Origin: Calliphora vicina
Lineage: Eukaryota > Arthropoda > Insecta > Diptera > Calliphoridae
Length of the DNA: 64,000 nt
Assembly: GCF_958450345.1 (NCBI RefSeq)
Contig: NW_027052594.1
Location: forward strand, 310,001 to 374,000
Direction: 5' to 3'
Below, in pieces: positions 1 through 6,307 of this stretch (positions are counted from its first letter, which is position 1; each line of letters begins with the position of its first letter). Made by a program: the position numbers and the translations under genes. The notes under the pieces are model-generated. The model worked only from the letters and a program-made list of their open reading frames with translations, was not told the origin of the DNA and did no database searches.

Positions 1-242
1 AAGTACTGATATTTTGGTTGATAGAGCGATTTTGAATATAAATATATGTTCTCAAATTTTAGACCATTCGGACTTTCAATGAGACTAAGCATAACATTAG
101 TCTTCCCACAATTAGATGGACCAACAATTAGAGCCCTAATGCTGTTCGGTAATAAACTACTATGACGTAGTTTTGTATTTGCATCAGTAGAAAAGTCCAT
201 GTTTCTCACGGAAATATTTTTGTCTTGTTTTATTAAACGCAT
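1..242 (-). CDS. Polinton/adintovirus-type DNA-packaging ATPase, N-terminal part (runs off the window)
   Basis: The minus strand is open from an ATG at 242 to the window edge, giving 80 residues. It carries a Walker A P-loop, GPSNCGKT, at residues 41-48, preceded by a hydrophobic strand (RALIV) and by an N-terminal segment containing TKLRHSSLLPNSIR. This layout is that of the FtsK/HerA-like (A32-type) packaging ATPases of Polintons and adintoviruses, which drive genome DNA into the capsid. A second ATG at codon 15 could be the true start. The Walker B and sensor regions lie outside the window, so integrity cannot be judged. The gene diverges from the phospholipase gene at 327 and the two share an 84-bp intergenic region. 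The family call rests on the P-loop context and on the two virion genes next door. Confidence 0.82.
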   Translation of the reverse strand, partial: MRLIKQDKNISVRNMDFSTDANTKLRHSSLLPNSIRALIVGPSNCGKTNVMLSLIESPNGLKFENIYLYSKSLYQPKYQY

Positions 243-249
243 TTTGATA

Positions 250-318
250 ACTAATCAATTTTGTTTGTTTGTCAAAGTATATATAAGATGTTACACATTA
301 ATATTTTATTCATTTCAG
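250..318. promoter_or_regulatory. Compact bidirectional core promoter between two divergent viral-type genes
   Basis: A TATATATAAG stretch at 278-287 lies between the ATPase gene and the phospholipase gene. Reading plus, TCAG at 315-318 (A at 317) sits about 33-37 bases downstream of the TATA and would give a ~10-base leader to the ATG at 327. Reading minus, the symmetric TATATATA is followed about 33 bases on by TTAGT (254 to 250), close to the arthropod initiator TCAGT. Motifs and spacing are seen; shared use of one TATA box is inferred. Confidence 0.45.
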
Positions 319-326
319 AAAAAGTT

Positions 327-1088
327 ATGAAAGGACAAGGTATATTAAATAATTTAATCGACCTTTTACCAATAGAGCTTCATGTACCCGGATATCAATT
401 TTGCGGACCAGGAACAAAATTAAAAAAACGTTTAGCTAGAGGAGATAAAGGCATTAATCCATTAGATGCTGCTTGTAAAGAACATGATATAGCTTATTCG
501 CAAAGTAATGATTCAACAGAACGCAGTCAAGCTGACAAAGTATTAACTGAAAGAGCTTGGGAACGAGTTTTAGCGAAAGATAGTAGTATTGGTGAAAAGA
601 CAAGTGCATATATAGTGACCAATGCAATGAAGACAAAAACAAAACTTGGTATGGGACTCCAAAACAAAAAACTGCTCTGCAATAAAAAACTGTTTTTGAA
701 AACTATTAAAACTGCTACCAATATGTTGAAGAAAGAGAAACCTCAGGATATACAAGATGCTATTAAAATCGCTCACAAAGTTATTAATAAATCATTTAAA
801 GGAAATAAACATAATGTCATTGTTCCACGGATTATAAAACTTCCCAAAACTGGTGGATTCTTACCACTTATTCCAATTCTAACTGCACTTGGAGCATTAG
901 GCAGTATAACTTCGGGAGCTACATCAATTGCAAAAGCTGTTACCTCTGCTAAAAATGCTAAGAAAAAGTTAGATGAATCTACACGTCACAATAAAGCAAT
1001 GGAATCTATTGCCATGGGAAAAGGACTATATCTTAAACCATACAAGAGAGGTTATGGTATAATTTGTAAAAATTCAAAAAACTATTAA
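327..1088 (+). CDS. Virion protein with parvovirus-type phospholipase A2 domain (Polinton/adintovirus)
   Basis: A 253-residue protein. Near the N terminus is a secreted-type PLA2 core as found in parvovirus VP1: a calcium-loop motif YQFCGPGTKL at residues 23-32 and a catalytic helix DAACKEHDIAY at 47-57 with the His53-Asp54 pair intact. In parvoviruses this domain breaches endosomal membranes during entry, and PLA2-like virion proteins also occur in adintoviruses. The C-terminal third has a Gly/Ala-rich hydrophobic stretch beginning GGFLPLIPI and a basic tail with GKGLYLKPYKRGYG. I chose the ATG at 327 because the upstream in-frame ATG at 288 abuts the TATA box, ahead of the likely transcription start. 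Only two bases separate the stop from the protease gene. Nothing visible breaks the gene. The domain call is firm; the virion role is inferred from the family. Confidence 0.85.
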   Translation: MKGQGILNNLIDLLPIELHVPGYQFCGPGTKLKKRLARGDKGINPLDAACKEHDIAYSQSNDSTERSQADKVLTERAWERVLAKDSSIGEKTSAYIVTNAMKTKTKLGMGLQNKKLLCNKKLFLKTIKTATNMLKKEKPQDIQDAIKIAHKVINKSFKGNKHNVIVPRIIKLPKTGGFLPLIPILTALGALGSITSGATSIAKAVTSAKNAKKKLDESTRHNKAMESIAMGKGLYLKPYKRGYGIICKNSKNY

Positions 1089-1090
1089 AT

Positions 1091-1450
1091 ATGCTACCCA
1101 ACAGACCACTCACAGATGCAGATATCATGAAGTTTGCTAATAGAAATATTCATAATTTTAGAGGCGTTTTTATGCGAGATATTCTTCCAAAACGATCTAA
1201 ACAAGCAGAGTGTGGAATAGTTAATTTGGATTCTTCAACTGGTAGTGGCACTCATTGGGTAGCATATTATAAAAACAATAATGATTTGGAATATTTTGAT
1301 AGTTTTGGAAATTTACAACCACCGTTGGAAATCATAAAATATTTGGGTAAAAACATCAAATACAATCATGAGCGAAAACAACAATATAATACATTTAATT
1401 GTGGACACTTGTGTTTAGAATTTCTATATAAGAAAAATAAAAATAAATAA
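1091..1450 (+). CDS. Adenovirus-type cysteine protease (adenain/Ulp1-like) of a Polinton/adintovirus
   Basis: A 119-residue protein with the adenain catalytic set in order: His55 in GTHWVAYY, Asp70 in YFDSFG, a Gln (97 or 98) for the oxyanion hole, and Cys104 in NCGHLCLEFL. The N-terminal part (ADIMKF, FRGVFMRD, ECGIVNLD) follows the pattern of maturation proteases of Polintons and adintoviruses, which cleave capsid and core precursors. It is much shorter than adenoviral proteases (about 200 residues) but all catalytic elements are present and the frame is closed by its own stop. It starts two bases after the phospholipase stop, so the pair was probably made from one transcript or overlapping transcripts. 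I see no inactivating change. Confidence 0.85.
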   Translation: MLPNRPLTDADIMKFANRNIHNFRGVFMRDILPKRSKQAECGIVNLDSSTGSGTHWVAYYKNNNDLEYFDSFGNLQPPLEIIKYLGKNIKYNHERKQQYNTFNCGHLCLEFLYKKNKNK

Positions 1451-1492
1451 ATACAAAAAAAATTCTTTTAAAAAGTGCTTTTTATTTAATTT

Positions 1493-1771
1493 TCATATGG
1501 TATAAAAGTATTTTGATAATAAATAATATTTTTTTATTAAGTCTTCAACCATTTTCTTTTGCTTTTCAAAGTTTATTTCATATCGTTCAGGAATCACTTC
1601 AGCATCTTCTTGTAAGCAACTTATAAGTCCGCATTTATAATGTAGTATATCATCTTTTTTTTCACGTTCATCTATTAACTTTAGAAAATGTTTGATTAAT
1701 TCCACATGCTCTAAAAAAATACATCCATCAAAATCCTTTAAAAATTGTATAATAGTTATGCGAGACATCAT
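1493..1771 (-). CDS. Small hypothetical protein (92 aa) in the Polinton/adintovirus block
   Basis: I do not recognise this protein. It starts at tandem ATG codons (1771 or 1768), is rich in Lys, Glu and Ile, has two Cys near the middle (KCGLISCL), and shows no signal peptide or obvious catalytic motif. It converges on the protease gene, with 42 bases between the two stops. A TATATAAAG box on the minus strand at 1822-1830, about 50 bases upstream of the ATG, supports a real transcript. Position and strand suggest an accessory gene of the same element. A chance reading frame is possible in DNA this AT-rich. Confidence 0.42.
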   Translation of the reverse strand: MMSRITIIQFLKDFDGCIFLEHVELIKHFLKLIDEREKKDDILHYKCGLISCLQEDAEVIPERYEINFEKQKKMVEDLIKKYYLLSKYFYTI

Positions 1772-1938
1772 TTCAAAACAGCTATGCTAATAAGAATAGT
1801 AAATTTTAAAATTTGTTCTATCTTTATATAAAGAAATAAATTAAAAAACTAAAATTTTTTTGTTTTATATATTTTTAATTATTTCTATTATTATAATTAT
1901 TATTATTATTTTATAAAATACTATATTCTAATAGAAAA

Positions 1939-2346
1939 TTAATGTTTCGCCTTTTTACTACTTTCCCAGCCAAAGTAGGGTTGTGCGTTGGGGATAAACA
2001 TCAGATCCTCATCATCTGCTTCTATCGAATTTCCATATTCAGCAATCTCTTCTAATTCTATGATATAGTTCCCAGTTATTATATCCGTCTTTTTGCTCAG
2101 CAGAAATTGCTCCTCAGAGGTCCCCTCAATAGCAGCATCTTCCAAAGCGTTATATCTTTTTGGAAGGTATAGCATCCACTCCTCCAACTCCGCTATCACA
2201 ACATTTCCGTACTTGTTGTTATGGCGAAACATCCGAAGAACCTTATATGGTTTACCAGTTTCAATGTCCTTTACGGAGCAGTATTGTTTGCTCCTCAATT
2301 TATTAAAGGCGGCTACAATATCCCTGTTCGTCATTCTGGAGGTCAT
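1939..2346 (-). CDS. Hypothetical protein (135 aa), possible small DNA-binding protein of the viral element
   Basis: The first true ATG on the minus strand is at 2346, giving 135 residues. The N-terminal half has NRDIVAAFNKL, then KYGNVVIAELEEWMLYLPKRY, an alternating strand pattern that could be a small beta-barrel (OB-like). The C-terminal third is acidic (EADDEDL) and the end is basic. I associate this pattern (short helix, KYG, LPKRY) with small proteins found beside virus-like elements in invertebrate genomes, but I cannot assign a function. Local base composition is less AT-rich than the flanks, as expected for coding DNA. A TATA box and initiator lie upstream at suitable spacing. Confidence 0.55.
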   Translation of the reverse strand: MTSRMTNRDIVAAFNKLRSKQYCSVKDIETGKPYKVLRMFRHNNKYGNVVIAELEEWMLYLPKRYNALEDAAIEGTSEEQFLLSKKTDIITGNYIIELEEIAEYGNSIEADDEDLMFIPNAQPYFGWESSKKAKH

Positions 2347-2381
2347 ATTTCTTTTTATTTGCAATTGAATGTTTGACTTCT

Positions 2382-2417
2382 ACTGAATAGTTACTGTTTT
2401 AAAACACTGTATTTATA
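2382..2417 (-). promoter_or_regulatory. TATA box plus arthropod initiator for the 135-aa gene
   Basis: On the minus strand TATAAATA (2417 to 2410) is followed by TCAGT (2386 to 2382). The A of the initiator is 33 bases from the first T of the TATA box, the canonical spacing for arthropod RNA polymerase II promoters. The leader to the ATG at 2346 would be about 38 bases. Confidence 0.5.
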
Positions 2418-3478
2418 CATATTTGTTTAAAATATTTAGAAAAAATGTATTATAAGTATGTTGTGATATGAGGATACATTCTATTCTTTCTTTATTTTCT
2501 ACAATAACAACGGATACAATATACATAATCTTTCTTTAAAACAATTGTGCCGGATGTCTGACTCAATTCTAGACCTAAAACCAAACAATATGTGGTGATG
2601 TTGTCGTCTATAATTCCAGACAAGTATATCTTATTTTCTACAATCACAACGGTTACTGTATAAAAGGATTCTTAAAATAAAGCGGGAATTTGTCGCCGCC
2701 TTTAGAATTCAAAAATTATCAGTTTACAAAATGTGTTCTATTACAAGGCCGGATGCATTCAAATATTAAGAAACTAGATTTTTAGCATTTTCTATTGGCT
2801 TCTTCTATCAGCATGAAAATTACGAAATAGTAGATTTTTATTTCTTTGTTTTTAAAGTTTATTTGAAAACTATAAATTACCCTTCTGTTATCATTTTTCT
2901 ACATATTTTTCTTAAATCTATTATTTCTAAGTCAAATTTATAAAAAAAAAAGGACGGATGTGGTTTGTCTGATAAAAACCGATAAAATATTGCATTATTT
3001 TTAGAAATCAGAATATATTTAAAATTTTTCTTAAAGTATATTTTTAAAAACAACAAACATTTTTCAAAACAATGAAAAATAATTTTTTAACATTTAAAAA
3101 ATTTTTCTACGGGCGTGAAAAAAAAAATTTTAAAAAATATGCTCGATTCATTTCTCTTCATGCTCTAAAATGTTTGTTTAAAGTTTAAACAATAAAAAAT
3201 AATTTTTTATCATTTAAAAATTTTTTCTATAGGCAAGAAAATAAGACCAAAGAGGAAACAACGTGGAAAAAAAATGTGTGAGATAAGAATTTTTTAAAAC
3301 AATGGAAAATTTTCTAGTTTTCATAGTAAAAGTCGAATCCCCTTTCATTTTCATCGTAAAAGTCGAATTCCATTGTTTTAAAAAAATTAAAAAAAAAAAG
3401 TTGCTTCCCCATTCATTTTCATCGTAGTTGCCTCCCCATTCGTTTTCATCGTAGTCGCACCCCCATTCTTCATCTACT
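2418..3478. other. AT-rich non-coding spacer with short internal duplications
   Basis: No convincing gene. Two segments containing TTTTCTACAAT(A/C)ACAACGG recur about 138 bases apart (near 2500 and 2638). Two longer A/T-rich segments recur about 118 bases apart (about 3070-3120 and 3188-3242), each ending in TTTTTCTA followed by GGC. The left part may be the non-coding end of the Polinton/adintovirus element, but I could not identify a terminal inverted repeat. Confidence 0.55.
3330..3475. repeat. Short degenerate minisatellite (CATTTTCATCGTA units)
   Basis: The core CATTTTCATCGTA or CGTTTTCATCGTA recurs at about 27-30-base spacing, interrupted by an AT-rich stretch. On the minus strand it reads as a repetitive Asp-Glu-Asn-Glu-Trp-Gly frame, which follows from the repeat and is probably not a protein. 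It directly borders the start of the satellite. Confidence 0.6.
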
Positions 3479-3506
3479 TCAAGCAATCCAGATATCAAAA
3501 AATTTA

Positions 3507-3535
3507 GCTTCCTAGCTCTTTAGGGGCTAGGAAGC
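3507..3535. repeat. 29-base perfect stem-loop of the 186-bp satellite variant (representative copy)
   Basis: Ten-base arms GCTTCCTAGC and GCTAGGAAGC flank a 9-base loop, TCTTTAGGG. The right arm replaces the usual GGCCTCCAAAATTGC segment. The same hairpin recurs across the array (for example near 5974, 12337, 23877, 30344 and 39525) and marks the 186-bp monomer type. Confidence 0.85.
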
Positions 3536-3569
3536 GATTTATATGAATTCGTTTACTTGGGTAATTTTG

Positions 3570-3591
3570 GGACATTTTTCGAAAAATGTCC
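3570..3591. repeat. 22-base perfect palindrome of the satellite monomer (representative copy)
   Basis: The arm GGACATTTTTC is followed by its exact reverse complement, centred on TTCGAA. It is present in most full-length monomers. The next bases hold a second inverted repeat (CCGATAT and ATATCGG arms, with TACCCG and CGGGTA inside it) in monomers that keep that part. Confidence 0.9.
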
Positions 3592-3747
3592 GATATACCC
3601 ACATTCATATGGAATACTGATTATCCTAGCTACTTAAGTTATACCTTATTAGAAAGCTACGTTCTCAAGCAATCCAAATATAAATATAAATTGCGAATTA
3701 TATGAAGTCGTTAAAAACTTGGGTAATTTTGGGACATTTTTCGAAAA

Positions 3748-5982
3748 ATGTCCGATATACCCGCATTCATATCGGGTACTGATTACGCTAGCTACTTAAG
3801 TTATACCTTATTAGAAAGCTATGTTCTCAAGCAATCCAAACAATTAGTTACAACAAAAACATCACGGATAGACATAGAGAAAATAGAGACAAACTTACAC
3901 GCAAAGTTATTGAACATAGAGATAAAAGATACACATACAAACACAACATATACAAGATCAGAGATCAGAAAGATTGAAAAGGAGATGAAAAATACACTTG
4001 ACAAAATGGAACTTACGAAATTCAAGAACCAACAGTGGGATAAATTTTACAATATCAGATCGAGGATAAAACTTACACATTCAATGAAGATGACGAAATT
4101 GAAACACGAGAAGTTTGAGAAACTGAACCTCGTATACAATGACGACTGGTTTATTAACCACACGAGTATAGAGTTTGAAATGGAACATAAATGGTTATTA
4201 TCACTGGGGAACAAGTTTGCAATACCAGTAGATAGAAAGAATTTCACACCTATACCGCTTATAGCTGACATGGAACAATGGGTTTAGGGTATAAAAGATG
4301 ATACAGAAAAGGACATAACGCGATCGAAAATAGCGAACAGAATTGCATACTTCAAAAGGAATCTTAGGAATACGGGGAAAGATAAATTTATACTGAGTAT
4401 ATACGAGGTCACCAGGAACTTCATTAAGAAACACGAGAAGGACATAATTATAACTACGGCAGACAAGGGGAATAAAACTGTGATATTATATAGGAGAGAT
4501 TATATGGAGAAAATGTACCAATTATTAGATGACAAGAGCACATACAGGAAAATTGAAATTGACCCAACAACTAGTCTTCAGAAAAGGAACAATAACTTAA
4601 TTACACAATTGGGAAAAGATGGGTACATTACCAGATACGAGAAATTCAACATGACGACACAAGCGGCAGCAGCACCTGAGTTATATGGACTGCCAAAGAT
4701 ACACAAAGACGGAATACCACTTCGACCGATATCTGCATCCATGAAGGTACCGTGTTACAGTCTTTCGAAGTATATTGGAACAATTTTGAGGAATATTGTG
4801 TCGCCCAAATACAATATACAAAATTCAGTAGAATTAAAACGAAAACTGGAAAGCGTCTCATTGGAAAATGACGATATTATGGTCTCTTTCGACGTGGTAT
4901 CATTATTCACTAATATACCGATTCACTTGGCTATAAGGAATATACTTGACGAATGGAAAACACTTAAGGAACACACGGCAATACCAAGGCAAACATTTTT
5001 GAAAATTCTTCAGTTTTGTTTAACTGATAATAACTATCTCACTTTTGACAATAAATTTTACCATCAAACATATGGTATGCCAATGGGAAACCCCCTATCG
5101 CCAACAATTGCAAATATTGTACTTGACACACTACTGGACGATGTAATTGACGAATTAAGGGCTAATAATATAGAGATTAAGTTTATCACTAAGTATGTGG
5201 ATGACTTGTTTGCGATTATAAGGAAATCGGACGAAGAGAAGATATTAAAAACAATGAACGTTTATCACAATAAGATACAATTTACAATAGAACGCGAGAA
5301 GAATATGTCAATACCGTATCTGGACATCAATATCATCAAGGATAATGGAAGAATAAGGACAAATTGGTACACGAAACCCACATCTTCAGGTAGAATGGTT
5401 AACTTCAACTCTACACAACCATTGAAAATGAAGATAAGTACAGCGACGAATTTAATAAGGAAAGTATTACAGATAAGTGATGTTGAATACAGGAAAACCA
5501 ATATTAATAGAATAAGAAAAATACTTACAAAGAATAGTTACCCAACATATATGACGAACAATTTAATCAACAAAGTACTAAAATATGAAAAACAGCAGAA
5601 AAATCCAAACACTGAGGAGGAAAAAGTTTTTTACAGTGTACCATTTATTCCCAAACTAACGGAGACAAAAACAATGAAGAGAATGATCACAGAGAAAACA
5701 ACAACAATAGCTTACAAATCAAATATGACACTGAGGCATCTATTTACAAACAACAAAACAAAAATTGACAAACTTAAGAGTGATAATGTGGTCTATGAGA
5801 TAAAATGTGACGGTAATGAAAGGGAGAGATGTAACTTGGTTTACATTGGTACGACAAAGAGAATGTTGGGGACGAGAGTTAATGAACACAAAACAGATAT
5901 TGAAAAAGGAAAAATAACGACGGCATTATCTCTGCACGTAAAGGAGTGCAATCATAAGATATCAAAAAATTTAGCTTCCTAG
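3748..5982 (+). pseudogene. PLE reverse transcriptase/GIY-YIG, copy 1, with in-frame stop and lost C terminus
   Basis: The frame starts at a satellite ATG (3748), contributes 31 satellite-derived residues, then enters the PLE protein. A TAG at 4285-4287 interrupts it after 179 codons (CAG in copies 2 and 3). The frame stays open beyond, through the reverse transcriptase motifs (YGLPKIHK, FDVVSLF, GMPMGNPLSP, YVDD) and the YIGTT part of the endonuclease. It then crosses the duplication joint and stops in satellite at 5980-5982, so the last ~40 residues of the element's protein are missing. Copy 1 also encodes Glu where copies 2 and 3 have Lys (base 4951). Confidence 0.92.
3841..5960 (+). mobile_element. 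Penelope-like retroelement copy 1 (truncated at both ends)
   Basis: Nearly identical to copies 2 and 3. It begins at CAATTAGTTAC, corresponding to codon 68 of the full-length protein, and ends inside the GIY-YIG domain where the tandem-duplication joint returns to satellite. No 3' untranslated region or ribozyme motif remains. Confidence 0.93.
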
Positions 5983-6307
5983 CTCTTTAGGGGCTAGGAA
6001 GCGATTTATATGAATTCGTTTACTTGGGTAATTTTGGGACATTTTTCGAAAAATGTCCGATATACCCACATTCATATGGAATACTGATTATCCTAGCTAC
6101 TTAAGTTATACCTTATTAGAAAGCTACGTTCTCAAGCAATCCAAATATAAATATAAATTGCGAATTATATGAAGTCGTTAAAAACTTGGGTAATTTTGGG
6201 ACATTTTTCGAAAAATGTCCGATATACCCGCATTCATATCGGGTACTGATTACGCTAGCTACTTAAGTTATACCTTATTAGAAAGCTATGTTCTCAAGCA
6301 ATCCAAA
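5958..6307. repeat. Satellite segment between PLE copies 1 and 2
   Basis: The second copy of the 3491-3840 satellite piece, carried along by the 2,467-bp duplication. It contains the hairpin variant and the 162-bp variant monomer and supplies the first 31 codons of the PLE copy 2 reading frame. Confidence 0.9.

Larger units (their letters stand above)
3479..3840. repeat. Left edge of the satellite array (two monomers)
   Basis: Satellite begins at the CAAGCAATCCAGATATC segment and runs as two incomplete monomers into PLE copy 1. The first monomer is the hairpin variant (GCTAGGAAGC replacing the usual segment) and the second is the 162-bp deletion variant. The junction with the PLE lies in a 3-base overlap, AAA, at 3838-3840. 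Confidence 0.85.

Noticed and set aside
261..326. Longer N terminus for the phospholipase protein (codon at 261 or ATG at 288)
   Set aside because: 261 is TTG, and the ATG at 288 immediately follows the TATA box, ahead of the likely transcription start. The ATG at 327 gives the usual compact N terminus before the PLA2 loop.
3214..3498. 94-codon minus-strand frame with Asp-Glu-Asn-Glu-Trp-Gly repeats
   Set aside because: It is the translation of a minisatellite and crosses into satellite DNA, with no start context or conserved domain.
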